A DNA stretch of 43,162 nt. Source: Gnetum montanum. Taxonomy: Eukaryota > Streptophyta > Gnetopsida > Gnetales > Gnetaceae. The translations under genes and the position numbers were made by a program. Shown here piece after piece: positions 21,401 to 31,016 of this stretch (position 1 is the stretch's first letter; each line of letters starts with the position of its first letter). Below the pieces are notes generated by a model. It did no database searches. It saw only the letters and a program-made list of their open reading frames with translations, and was not told where the DNA came from. Where the stretch lies: the NCBI GenBank assembly GCA_015680685.1, contig MNCI01021439.1, positions 68,840 through 112,001 on the forward strand, read 5' to 3'.

Positions 21401-22520
21401 ATAGGATTGAGGAGCATCACTCATATAGAAAACATATGAATCTAAATGCTAAGGTGGTCATCTTACCCGAATTAACCTTCTCAATGATTGATCTTCTTCT
21501 TGAGGTGGATCTCCCCCTTCATCAATTTCATCATCAACTTTTTCTATAGCTGATTCCCAGTTAATATCATAATGAGCTTTTTCTTGAACCTTTTCTTCAA
21601 CCATATCAAGTTGAGATGATTCCATGAACACCACATATCTATTGTATGTGATTATGTTAGCATTGGGATTTCATAGCTTATAGCCTTTTACACCATGGCA
21701 ATATCCAAGAAAAATATATTTATTAGATTTATAATCCAATTTATATCTACATTTTTTAGGCACATGACAATAAGCTATACTTCCAAATACTCTCAAATGA
21801 TCTAAATAAATTTTCTTATTAGTTCATATTTCTTGTGGGATTCTACCATCTAGTGATGATGAGGATGTTCTATTACTTAAGTAGTGAGCTATCATCATAG
21901 CTTCCACCCAAAATTTATTTTCAAGACTAGTATTACTGAGCATGCATTGAGCACATTTCAAAAGTGTTCTATTCGTTTGTTTTGAAACTCCATTTTACTA
22001 TGGAGTATCTAAAATGCTCTTCTGCTTGAAAATACCATGTCTTTCAATTTCATTTTAAAAAAATGCCCCACCATTATCTATTTTGAGGGCTTTAATTATT
22101 TTGTCAAATTGGTTCTTAACAAGAGCTTTATATTATTTGAATTTATCAAAGACTTCATACTTGAACTTCAGAAGTAAATCTATAATTACCTAGAATAATC
22201 ATCTATGAATGATACATTTTATTCAAAGTCATCAATGGAAGCCGCCAAAATAGGGCCAAGTACATCATTATGAATAAGATCCAATGTGTTTTTAGCTCTT
22301 TGAGTATATGCAAGAAAGCTTAAACGATATTGTTTTTCCTTTTGGCAATGTTCATAGAGAGGTATATGATCTTGGGATTTACTTTTAATCATACCTTTGT
22401 CTTGAAGAAGCTGGATGGATTTTTCTCCCACATGCCCAGGTCTTATATGCCATAGATTCATGGTAAAGTTTTCTTTTGAGTATGAATAACTTCAACATTA
22501 TTAGCCACTATGACACCATC
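21400..22520 (-). pseudogene. Integrase region of element D
   Basis: At 22,461-22,219 the pre-integrase zinc module reads LWHIRPGHVGEKSIQLLQDKG then LYEHCQKEKQYR, followed by the integrase core entry LDLIHNDVLGPI, where the first catalytic Asp is present in the HNDV context. Further left come traces of the TPxxNGVxERxNRTLL glutamate region (about 22,010-21,960) and KVFGC-like and FLGY-like end motifs (about 21,800-21,680), in different frames. The coding is severely broken. Confidence 0.7.
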
Positions 22521-23332
22521 CAATTAGTACAACCATCCACTACCTTCTCTATATCCTATAGATATGATTGATTTTTCCTGAAATATTCTCCATTTATCAT
22601 TTTCAAATATTATAAATAGGTGAAAATCATCAAAATCAACCACTAATAGAAAATTTTTGTGAGTTATGAGACATGATATATCTTGGGAATTACTATTAAT
22701 TTCCCATTACAAGATAACGTTACTTTACTGTAGTCCTTAACAACATAAGTTTCATCATTCCCAAGAAAAACAACAGAGGACATAGCTTCATGGTATCTAG
22801 AAAACCATTTTCTTGTAGAAGTAAAGCTATATAAAGTACCTAAATTAATATACTAATATTTTGAGCAATATTATCCCACAATTTAAGAAGAGACTATAAC
22901 AAAGCAATACATTTATCCTCATCTTCTATATAACTGCCTATTGAAAGACTTACAATTAAAGGTAGTAAGATAAGAAACAATAGTTGCATTATTAGACATC
23001 TTTAACAAGAATAAATATCTTCTAATATGTAGTCTATTTGAATGAGAAATTGATTAATAAATTCTACCAACACCATCCCATAGACCTTTTGTAGTCTTTT
23101 TACCTTTCAAATTTATGAGACTAGAATTTGTAACACCTCTCTGTATTGCACCAAAAGCCAAATGATATAGATGAGCCCACTAATCTTCCTTCATGTTTAG
23201 AGGTTTGGTTCTAGTGATGTAGGCATCTTGCTTCTTTCCAACCAAGAGATCTTCCATGGGGACCTTCTAAAGATCATAGTTGCTACCATCAAATTTTTCT
23301 ATTTTCTTGATGTGTTTAGAACACCTCATCAT
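22520..23332 (-). pseudogene. gag (and protease remnant) of element D
   Basis: From the ATG at about 23,332 the frame gives KHIKKIEKFDGSNYDL, then LAFGAIQRGVTNSSLINLKG, KKTTKGLWDGVGRIY and LFLLKMSNNATIVSYLTTFN. This is the gag core of copia elements (UBN2-type domain). Two stops interrupt the first 110 codons and the frame is lost near 22,930. No clear zinc knuckle or protease motif is left before the pre-integrase module. The gag start lies about 45 bp inside the primer-binding site. Confidence 0.65.
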
Positions 23333-23375
23333 TTTAATACGCTTAATGAGATAAGAGCCTTGACAGTCAAATAAA

Positions 23376-23391
23376 CCTTGCTCCAATACCA
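23376..23391 (-). other. Primer-binding site of element D
   Basis: The minus strand reads TGGTATTGGAGCAAGG, a close match to the initiator-tRNA-Met primer site of copia elements (TGGTATCAGAGC). It starts within a few bases of the LTR. Confidence 0.8.
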
Positions 23392-23394
23392 ATT

Positions 23395-23990
23395 TATTAA
23401 TTTATACCTTAATAAAATAAAATAATAAACTAAAATCTAGTAACAAAAGTAGAAATTTGATGATGAAATTGGAGGAAATGTACCAATTATAGAAGAATTA
23501 TCCTAGAGAAAGGATACAAAAATTGCAACAATGGATTTAGCTCCTAGCAAGCCTTAAGTCTGACCAAGCATTATAAGAGAAGAGAACACATTCAAAGGTA
23601 AAAGGCTTTGAACAATGAAGACTTGATCCCTCTCTCACTTGATCACTCAATACAACTTGATCCCTTTATGTCGCCCCTTATTTTTCCCCATCCTCTAACC
23701 CATCATTTACAAAGTGATTTTACTAGTTAAATACAAATGCAAGCAAAAAAGAACAAGAAAAAATATACCATATGCATGACCATGTATGGTAGTATGCATC
23801 GATATTCATCATAAAGGCTTGGATCTTAATGTAGCCCTTTAGTTTTCCCCATCCTCTAATTAATCATTTACATAGTGATTTTATAGGCTAAATATGAATG
23901 GAGTCAAAAAAGAACAAAACAAAATATACCATACGGATGTCCATGTATGGTAGTATGCGACATGTATGATCATTATCCATTGTGAAGGCT
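23395..23990 (-). repeat. 5' LTR of element D with internal duplication
   Basis: The first ~370 bp align with the 3' LTR. A unit of about 150-160 bp is then present twice in tandem: 23,669-23,820 and 23,838-23,990 both run CCCTTTAG/CCCTTATTTTCCCCATC, ATCATTTACA, AGTGATTTTA, AAAAAAGAACAA, AATATACCATA, CCATGTATGGTAGTATGC and AAGGCTTG. The duplicated stretch covers the core-promoter side of U3. The 3' LTR has a different sequence from ~19,690 outward, so the outer boundary of this LTR is not certain. Confidence 0.65.
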
Positions 23991-24703
23991 TGTTTTCTAA
24001 AACATTTTGAGTATATCTTCATACCAATAGTTTAAAAAGTGAAAAAGGAACTTGAACAAGAAACCTCTTGTTTAAGGATTAAAATGCATATATTTATGAT
24101 ATTTGGCTACATGAGGATGAAATCATTTTTTATTTTATTTAATCAAGTGTTACTAGGTCTCATCCTTGCCCTTTCATTTGGTAGGGCTATCTTTTCTAAT
24201 CCTACTAAAGCTGCTCTGTTGGTTCTCATCAAAGTTAAAGTCATTCTTTTCATTTGAATATCTTAATAACTAATATTCTATTATACATGTTTAACATTTA
24301 TATCACCATGATTATTGATTCAATAGCCATGATTATGGGTGCTTATTTTTAAAACCATAAAACTTGGGTTTAAGTTTGAGTTAGGGCTTTGGCTTGTCCA
24401 TGACCCTTCCATACCTACCTTAAGTTTAAGCTTGAGCATTGATACCTTTGACAAATAAATGATAACAATACAGTAATAAAATATGCAAAGGAATTGGTTT
24501 CCAACAGGTAGGAAACTTTACAATGTAATATAATCATGAGCAGAACTTCCATGCCTAACATTCTCGTAAGGATCAAGCATTTAATTTAAGGCTAAGTATA
24601 CTTACTAATTATTCATTAGGCATTGGGTATTGAGCATTCACAAAATTGCCTTTTGTTTAACAATTACTCTAATTTTTTGGTGAATACTTTTCAAACATAT
24701 AAA
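23991..24703. other. AT-rich spacer
   Basis: I see no gene, LTR or structured repeat here. A 72-codon plus-strand open frame at 24,039-24,257 has no recognisable motif. Confidence 0.4.
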
Positions 24704-25151
24704 ACTAGCTTAGATATATATATATATATATATATATTGGCCGAGATGATTTAAAAAAAATGATGTTAACGAAGCCCGACTACTGGACAAAGTAACAAGA
24801 TAACTAAAAATGAAATCACTCATCCCTCCTCTATTTCTCTACCACTTACCCAATTTAGTTTTACTCTCTTGGTCAAGTTTGCTCTTTCTTTGTTTGTTCA
24901 TGGTGTTTTTGAGAAATAAATCCCTTGCATAAATAATGCTAAAAAATGCCATGAATAAATAAAGAAGGAGCAAACTTGACTGAGAGGGTAAAACTAAATT
25001 TGGTAAGTGGTAGAGAAACAAAGGAGGGATGTGTGATTCCATTTTTAGTTATATTGTTACCTCGTTCAATAGTTGGGCTTTGTTAACATCATTTTTTTTA
25101 CAATCATCTCGACCAATTTATAGATAGATATATATATAAATATAAGCTAGT
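24704..25151. mobile_element. Foldback (long inverted-repeat) element, 448 bp
   Basis: The two halves are inverted copies. The ends are ACTAGCTTA at 24,704 and TAAGCTAGT ending at 25,151. The left arm runs through a (TA)n tract (24,714-24,737), TTGGCCGAGATGATTT, AAAAATGATGTTAACGAAGCC and onward to AAGTTTGCTCTTTCTTT at about 24,895; the right arm repeats this in reverse from about 24,961. Pairing continues around CATGGTGTTTTT/AAAAAATGCCATG, leaving a small loop near 24,915-24,945. The arms match at close to nine in ten positions. It has no coding capacity, which fits a non-autonomous foldback/MITE-type DNA element. I find no clear target-site duplication. Confidence 0.8.
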
Positions 25152-25392
25152 GGAGTGGTTTCGCAGCCTATGAGTAGAATTTAATTATTTTTTTATTTTT
25201 TAAATTATCATCACTATTTGAATTTCAAATAATATATACTGGTAAACATATATTGGTTAAAATAAAATTTTATATATTTCGTATATGTTGCTGAAGGAAT
25301 ACATTGCATAATTATTGCAACAAACATTACAGAGCTATATAATAGGATTGAGCAAAAGGAAATATACAATGATAAGTGTGAACTCAATATGC

Positions 25393-25548
25393 CTAATTCT
25401 CCAACTGAGCAAAATGAACTTCTTGTGCAATTCTACTTTGGAGATGTTTAACATCTGAAATCTTTCTGTATCTTTGCACATGAAAAAGAGGATGAATCTT
25501 TAAAGAATCAATGGTCTTGACTTTAGATAATGCAACAAATGTAACCGT
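25393..25548 (-). pseudogene. PIF1/Helitron-type helicase C-terminus, copy 1
   Basis: The minus strand reads TFVALSKVKTIDSLKIHPLF, then HVQRYRKISDVKHLQSRIAQ, EVHFAQLEN and a TAG. The VALSRV box followed by a short hydrophobic strand and a basic C-terminal helix is the end of PIF1-family DNA helicases, including those of plant Helitrons. Only this last ~50 codons are present; upstream the frame dissolves into a repetitive MxxTVTIMAMV-like stretch from CAT-rich DNA. A functional helicase would need about 1,000 more residues. The natural stop is preserved. Confidence 0.6.
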
Positions 25549-25837
25549 CATCACCTTAACCATTGCCATGATTGTAACTGTCATTGTAATCATAATCATC
25601 ACCATTTATAATAATAATAAATATTCAATATTACCCACCATTTATGATAATAAATATTCATTATTACCCATGTCGGGCCCTACATGTGAGGGAATATGAA
25701 GAGATGAATGGGGAGCCCAAGGGTCAAGGGGCGTCATCATTTATAATAATAATAAATATTCATTATTACTGTAATTGTAACCATCACCATTTATAATAAT
25801 AATAAGCATTTAATATTACCCGCCATTTATAATATGC

Positions 25838-25988
25838 CTAATTCTCCAATTGAGCAAAATGAACTTCTTGTGTAATTCTACTTTGGAGATGTTTAGCATC
25901 TAAAATCTTTCTATATTTTTGCACATGAAAAGGAGGATGAATCTTTAAAGAATCAATGGTCTTGATTCTAGATAATGCAACAAACATA
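25838..25988 (-). pseudogene. PIF1/Helitron-type helicase C-terminus, copy 2
   Basis: This is the same ~50-codon end as copy 1 (FVALSRIKTIDSLKIHPPFH, then a KYRKI..AKHLQSRITQEVHFAQLEN version). It keeps the canonical VALSR arginine that copies 1 and 3 have lost (K and G there). The flank upstream differs from copies 1 and 3: similarity stops right after the VALSR box at ~25,988, so this is a partial copy placed between the two long ones. Confidence 0.55.
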
Positions 25989-26248
25989 AGACTCGTAAGT
26001 TCTCTTGTGTAGCAGTTTCACAGCCTGTGAGTAGAATTTAATTATTTTTTATTTTTTAAGTTATCATCACTATTTGCATTCCAAATAATATATACTGGTA
26101 AACATAAATTGGTTAAAATAAAAGTTTATATATTTCGTATATGTTGATTAAGGAATACATTGCACAATTATTGCAACAAACATTATAGAGTTGTATAATA
26201 GGATTGAGCAAAAGGAAAAATACAATGATAAGTGTGAACTCAATATGT

Positions 26249-26398
26249 TTAATTCTCCAACTAAGCAAAATGAACTTCTTGTACAATTCTACTTTGAAGA
26301 TGTTTAGCATATGAAATCCTTCTGTATCTTTGCACATGAAAATGAGGATGAATCTTTAAAGAATCAATGGTCTTGACTCCAGATAATGCAACAAATGT
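26249..26398 (-). pseudogene. PIF1/Helitron-type helicase C-terminus, copy 3
   Basis: It parallels copy 1 within the second long tandem unit: TFVALSGVKTIDSLKIHPHF, HVQRYRRISYAKHLQSRIVQ and EVHFA. A premature TAG replaces the glutamine after EVHFA, and the natural stop is TAA instead of TAG. Confidence 0.55.
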
Positions 26399-26631
26399 AA
26401 TCGTCATCACCTTAATCGTTGCCATGATCGTAATCGTCACTGTAACCATAATCATCATTGTTTATAATAATAATAAATATTCATTATTAATGTAATTGTA
26501 ACCATCACCATTTATAATAATAATAAATATTCAATATTATTCACCATTTATAATAATAAATATTCATTATTACCCATGTTGGACCCTACACATGAGGGAA
26601 TACGAAGAGATGAATGGGAAGCCCAAGGGTT

Positions 26632-27129
26632 NNNNNNNNNNNNNNNNNNNNNNNNNNNNNNNNNNNNNNNNNNNNNNNNNNNNNNNNNNNNNNNNNNNNN
26701 NNNNNNNNNNNNNNNNNNNNNNNNNNNNNNNNNNNNNNNNNNNNNNNNNNNNNNNNNNNNNNNNNNNNNNNNNNNNNNNNNNNNNNNNNNNNNNNNNNNN
26801 NNNNNNNNNNNNNNNNNNNNNNNNNNNNNNNNNNNNNNNNNNNNNNNNNNNNNNNNNNNNNNNNNNNNNNNNNNNNNNNNNNNNNNNNNNNNNNNNNNNN
26901 NNNNNNNNNNNNNNNNNNNNNNNNNNNNNNNNNNNNNNNNNNNNNNNNNNNNNNNNNNNNNNNNNNNNNNNNNNNNNNNNNNNNNNNNNNNNNNNNNNNN
27001 NNNNNNNNNNNNNNNNNNNNNNNNNNNNNNNNNNNNNNNNNNNNNNNNNNNNNNNNNNNNNNNNNNNNNNNNNNNNNNNNNNNNNNNNNNNNNNNNNNNN
27101 NNNNNNNNNNNNNNNNNNNNNNNNNNNNN
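26632..27129. other. Assembly gap (498 N)
   Basis: Undetermined bases. The gap begins inside the ~860-bp tandem repeat, right after the GCCCAAGGGT segment, as expected where near-identical repeats collapse. Reading frames drawn through it are meaningless. Confidence 1.
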
Positions 27130-28395
27130 GACTTTATTTATGATGAAGTTTTTATAATCATTTATGTTTATGATTATAAATATATCATTATATATAATCA
27201 ATATTATAAATAACTGAGATAAATATAATCATTGGTTTCCTAGCAGTGACTCTTTAGCTAGGGGAGATTTATAAATAATTGGTTATTTATGATTATGGCA
27301 AGACATGTGTGTCGGTGGAGAGCTCATCACCATTTTACTCAGCATTGGCTAGGATCATCACAACATGATCTTGCTGGAGATCTTCCTAGGGTCTAGGCTG
27401 CTAGAGGTGCAGAAGTTCTCGTTTTTAAAATTTACCAAGTTAAGAACCATATCATCCATTAGATTCCATCAATCAAATAATATGTCATAAAGAAAAGGCC
27501 TCACTACATGTGAGAAGGTAAGACGAAATTATCAAATTTGAACTCTTTAAGTCCTCCCAATAAGTAGGAAAAATTGTTAAAATTATGATCAAAGTTAGGC
27601 TAACATCTCAAATTGGCTAATAATTTTCATGTGGTAGCAAAAATGCTAATGCTTTTGCATTTTATTAAAATGCATATTGCAAATGAAAAATCAGTCACAA
27701 TTGTAATAACTAAATGCATCTACTCCATGGTAACTTCTGAATTTCAAAGCATAGCCATAGAAATAATAAAACCTACACAAAATATACAAAGAGATAAAGA
27801 GAACATGAACTTACAAATGTTCCTTTACATTGGAAAAAGATGTAGCAAAAGAAGATTACTCAAGATAGTAGCAGAAAATTACAATTTTTGAATTCCCTGC
27901 CACTCTAGAAAGCATTGAAAAAAAATAGAACCAAACTTTGGAATGTTTTTGCATTGGGAATGCAAATGTTTAGGAAAGCATGCTAAGTACTGATAACAGA
28001 AGAGCTCAGCTTGAAGTGAAACTATGAAAATTGCACAAAATCATCAAAATGTAATGTTCAACACATTACAATTCACTATAAAAAAATTAACAAAAACACA
28101 CATAAAAAGGCTGGCAGAAATTGTGTTTCTAGAAAGAGATTCTAATAACCAAAGGCTATTGTTGACATAGAAACTTTAGAAGACCCTTCCCTTCAGGTTG
28201 CAGCTTCAATTGTAGCCATTATTGTCCTTCTTCAAATGTCTCTAGCTCTACCCCTCATCTTGGCCTTGCCTACAAAATTTTATGCTTAAAACATACATTC
28301 AAACAAAGCTACTCAAGAAACATATTGGCCTAATTCATATATAAATTTTATCAAAGAAAAAAAAAGGAAACCTAAATGAAGAGATCTTTTAGGTA
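27130..28395. other. AT-rich stretch without a recognised gene
   Basis: The first ~100 bp after the gap are low-complexity (ATTATAAATA-like). The rest is AT-rich and intron-like. A 92-codon plus-strand frame at 27,613-27,891 has no motif. The only coding-like piece is the short fragment near 27,385-27,425 described separately. Confidence 0.4.
27385..27425 (-). pseudogene. Short fragment related to the exon at 28,428-28,770
   Basis: The minus strand reads FCTSSSLDPRKIS. The equivalent part of the larger fragment reads FYTCGSLDPRGRG, and the nucleotides match over about 40 bp (GCAGAAG/GTAGAAG, TAGGGTCTAGG/TAGGATCCAAG on the plus strand). It looks like a second, truncated copy of the same exon end, followed by a different downstream sequence. 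Confidence 0.35.
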
Positions 28396-28427
28396 TTATA
28401 ACAAAAATTGTATTATGATTAACACCT

Positions 28428-28770
28428 CCTCTACCTCTAGGATCCAAGCTACCACAGGTGTAGAAGTTTGCATTTCTGTCATCATCAAGGCTGGTGTTTC
28501 TAGCATAGATGAGCGTGAGATTTGGATCTTCCAGTAGCAGTTCCCCAAATTAGAGTGAAGTTCTAACATACTTGCTACCATCGGCGAGCACCGTGATGGT
28601 TAGGAAGTCATGGTCAAGGGTGCTAGCAATGATGGTCATGATCCAGGGCATGAGATTTAAGGTGATATTAGCGTTGTGTTTGGAGTTTCCAATCGAGAAA
28701 GTGATAAATATGTCATAGTGAACTACAGTAGTGAAGGCATCTGAAACACCCCAAAAAATTTGAAGTCATT
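28428..28770 (-). pseudogene. Exon-like fragment of an unrecognised gene
   Basis: On the minus strand about 115 codons stay in one frame with a single TAA (at about 28,552). The product includes HYDIFITFSIGNSKHNANIT, LNLMPWIMTIIASTLDHDFL, TITVLADGSKYVRTSL, LLLEDPNLTLIYARNTSLDD and NFYTCGSLDPRGRGG. Third positions are relatively rich in C and G, unlike the AT-rich neighbourhood, and the peptide looks like a beta-strand-rich globular domain. I do not recognise the family. It abuts the 5' LTR of element F, whose insertion may have cut it. Confidence 0.4.
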
Positions 28771-29081
28771 CTCGCTTCACTAGGCCTTGCAATTCGCGTA
28801 GCACCACTACAATTCTTCGGGAGGAGAACGCTCTAATTTAGATCAGCTAGTTTGAAAAATTTTCTACTTTGGGTTTAAACAGGTTCTATGGATCATCCTA
28901 CTTGTCCACCTAAGTAGTTTGGCCAACCGACAGCCTACTCAGAAATGGCACGCAAAATTGACAGCAGTGCTCAGGATGCACGAAGCAGTTCGTCAAGTTT
29001 TCTAAGTCACAAAGTCTGCTATACTTTACTATGTAGCATGGAAACCTTCAAAAAAAATCGTAGAATGAAGTGCCACACTAC

Positions 29082-29460
29082 GCTACATAGCGTAGCATAG
29101 TATGGCAACAACTATACAACCAACTCCCTCATCCAACTTCAAGTCCTTCAACAATGTCCCTTTCGGTCAAGAAGTGGTGGACCATGTCTGCTGCTACACT
29201 ACATTGAGCTACATGGCACAGCGAGGTGTAGAAATCCTGTGGAAGAGACAGAAGGTAGCTCAAAGGGAAAAATCAAAAAAGTTTGCAAGTTTTGCAATGC
29301 AAGAAGCAAAGTTTGAAAATTAGCAAAGTTTTCACAACTAAGGGCAGTCGCTATGCTACGTAGCGTAGCATAGCGTAGCAAGCATGCAACACACACTTGT
29401 AGCGGAATGCATGACAAGGTGCTATGCTACACTGAGCATGCTATGCTACAAAGCACAACA
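29082..29460. repeat. TAGCGTAGCATAG-type palindromic motifs in LTR U3
   Basis: Clusters at 29,082-29,106, 29,349-29,385 and 29,420-29,455 are built from inverted and direct copies of CTATGCTACG/CGTAGCATAG. They lie 240-620 bp upstream of the TATA box. The same motif recurs in introns of the antisense gene (35,970-36,013; 38,078-38,160) and near 33,938. Confidence 0.75.
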
Positions 29461-29697
29461 AAGCATGTGGTTGGTTGTGCGACATCAATGTGCTTCACCT
29501 AATTGGACCATTAGCACACATCTCCAGATGCTGATAGTGTAATTATGACGTGGTAGGCTCACAGTTATGGCATGGTAGACTCGCATTACAATAGTCATAC
29601 AGGTCCAACGGTCATGCACAACACATGTAGCTCCAACAAGTCAACGTGGGCCCAAGGCACATGGCATCCAAACCTTCCCTTTTGCGTGCCCTTGGTC

Positions 29698-29709
29698 CTA
29701 TAAATACCC
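29698..29709 (+). promoter_or_regulatory. TATA box of element F LTR
   Basis: CTATAAATACCC, a strong plant TATA match, about 620 bp before the LTR end. Transcription of the element would start about 30 bp downstream. Confidence 0.7.
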
Positions 29710-30320
29710 CAATGAGCAACATTCAAAGGGTTCAAATTTTTTCAGTTCTTCAACTTTTCCTCTCTCTAGCATTGTAACATCGAGAATTGTAAGCTTTCTA
29801 TTTGACACTACAAATAGTTAGCATTTTCAGCTGGCATTTTGTTCTACCCCCCTTCTACCACCTTGGTAGAAGCCCTACATTATCAGCACCTAAGTCCACG
29901 CCCAAGTGCACAACCTATTTTTCTCTACACGTCCTGGTTACTCTCAAGATCTCTATACTCCTCAACACTGTGCAACCAACTGTATCCACCTTGACAGAGC
30001 AAGCTTGTAGCTTTGGAATGGTGCAATTTTCTAACTACATTTTACTTTATTTCTTGCTTATTGTTGTGTTTTGCACTATTTTCTTCTTTATTTACTTTCA
30101 AGCACTACTTCACATTTTCGTTCCCGTTTTCAAAACCATATGTTGCAAAAGGCTATATAGATGCCGATTAAGTCCTTGTCTGATTGACCAGACAGTTCAG
30201 GGTGCCCCGTATCCACTCACACCCAGCACGGCCCTCCCTTGGATACAGGGTCAAAACTGTCATGCTCGCTGACCCCTCGGTGTTTTCCAGCCGCTAACGT
30301 TTTTGGTCGCAACAGTTTTC

Positions 30321-30337
30321 TGGCGCTAGAAGGAGGG
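30321..30337 (+). other. Primer-binding site of element F
   Basis: TGGCGCTAGAAGGAGGG follows the LTR end by six bases. The TGGCG start is what a tRNA 3' end in CGCCA would pair with; I cannot name the tRNA. Confidence 0.6.
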
Positions 30338-30389
30338 CCTTTTGGTCCCTTTTCCATGTGTCATGGTAGTTCTATGAGCCTTCTGCACC

Positions 30390-30950
30390 CTAATATGCAT
30401 AAGCGTAAATGCAACACCCTCTTGCAATTTTTCTATGCTTTGTGCGGTGTAGATCGGTTTCCTTGATGGTTCCTCAGGAGCCCTACAGAACAGAAGGCCT
30501 TCGATCGCCAGTTAGCTAGTCTATCTTACGATAGTTTTGCATGCGTTCTATACCCCATTGCACGGTACAGAGTGGTTTCCTGAACAGTTCCTCGGGGACC
30601 CTGCTAGATGCAAAGCCTTTGATTGCTAATTAGCTTGCCCATCCTACAGTAGTCTTGCATGCACCCTGTACCTTATCATGCACCGGTGTAAACCCGACAC
30701 CCTCTTGCAGTTGTTTACACTTCATATGGTACAGGTTAGTCGCTTCGACAGTTCCTCCGGAACCTTGTGAGACATAAAGCCTTCTTGATTTCTAGTTAAC
30801 TAAACTTGTCTGACAGTAGTCTAGCACGTGCTTTGTACCCTATCTCGTACAAGCATAAACACAACACCCTTTTGCCATTGTTTACGCTTCGTGTGGTGCA
30901 GATTGGTTGCCTTGACGATTCCTTGGGAATCTGGCAAGACGTAAAGCCTT
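30390..30950 (+). repeat. Leader tandem repeat, four ~165-bp units with hairpins
   Basis: Between the primer site and gag a unit recurs four times: CAACACCCTCTTGCA, a TTTACGCTTCGTGTGGT-like part, GGTT(T/G)CCTTGA, a hairpin, AAAGCCTTC, TAGT(T)TTGCATGC and a CCCTRTACC-like end. The first part is missing from unit 2. The hairpins are at 30,468-30,482, 30,586-30,600, 30,750-30,764 and 30,917-30,931: GTTCC or ATTCC, a 3-nt loop (TCA, TCG, TCC, TTG) and the complementary arm. The units have diverged, yet each still pairs. This is transcribed, untranslated leader, so an RNA role (packaging, dimerisation or translation) is possible. Confidence 0.75.
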
Positions 30951-31016
30951 CATTTTGCTTTTTGCTAGTCTCTTTATGCTTTTCATGTTCTCTTTTGCAT
31001 AACTACTTGCTTAACA

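Larger units (their letters stand above)
19386..23990 (-). mobile_element. Element D: Ty1/copia retrotransposon
   Basis: Read on the minus strand: 5' LTR (23,395-23,990), primer-binding site (23,376-23,391), gag from 23,332, pre-integrase and integrase (22,461 to ~21,500), reverse transcriptase (20,992 and upstream), RNase H (20,341-20,156), polypurine tract (19,837-19,846) and 3' LTR (19,386-19,834). Both LTRs share TTAATTTATACCT at their inner or outer ends, a TAGCAAGCCTTAA block and ACTTGATCACTCAATA. All coding regions are strongly decayed, more than in element C. It is a different family from C: the LTRs and primer region do not match. Confidence 0.85.
25153..26631. repeat. Tandem duplication, ~860-bp unit with a partial middle copy
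   Basis: Two long copies start at the CAGCCTATGAGTAGAATTTA-type sequence at 25,164 and at 26,021, and run in parallel for about 570 bp. They pass through TTGGTTAAAATAAA, GGAATACATTGCA, a helicase C-terminus, a CATCAC-rich stretch, runs of ATAATAATAAATATTCA, and end in GAAGAGATGAATGGG and GCCCAAGGGT. A shorter copy of the helicase part lies between them (25,838-25,988). The second long copy runs into the assembly gap at 26,632, so more copies may be hidden there. Confidence 0.8.
28742..30314 (+). repeat. 5' LTR of element F
   Basis: It starts TGAAACACCCC next to the exon-like fragment and ends CGCAACA six bases before the primer site. The length of about 1.57 kb suits Tat elements. U3 contains palindromic TAGCGTAGCATAG-like clusters, and the TATA box lies at 29,698-29,709. 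Boundaries are inferred from TG..CA ends and the primer site, because the partner LTR lies outside the window. Confidence 0.65.

Noticed and set aside
24714-24737. (TA)n microsatellite
   Set aside because: It is part of the foldback element's arm, mirrored imperfectly at 25,125-25,140; not an independent feature.
26548-27213. Several open frames of 180-217 codons
   Set aside because: They exist only because unknown bases in the assembly gap contain no stops.
29802-30272. Plus-strand open frame of 156 codons with hydrophobic stretches
   Set aside because: It lies inside R/U5 of the element F LTR, upstream of the primer site; no motif and no conserved partner. Chance frame in LTR DNA.
30390-30950. 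Regularly spaced repeats resembling a CRISPR-like array
   Set aside because: Units are ~165 bp, diverged and without unique spacers, in the transcribed leader of a plant retrotransposon between primer site and gag.
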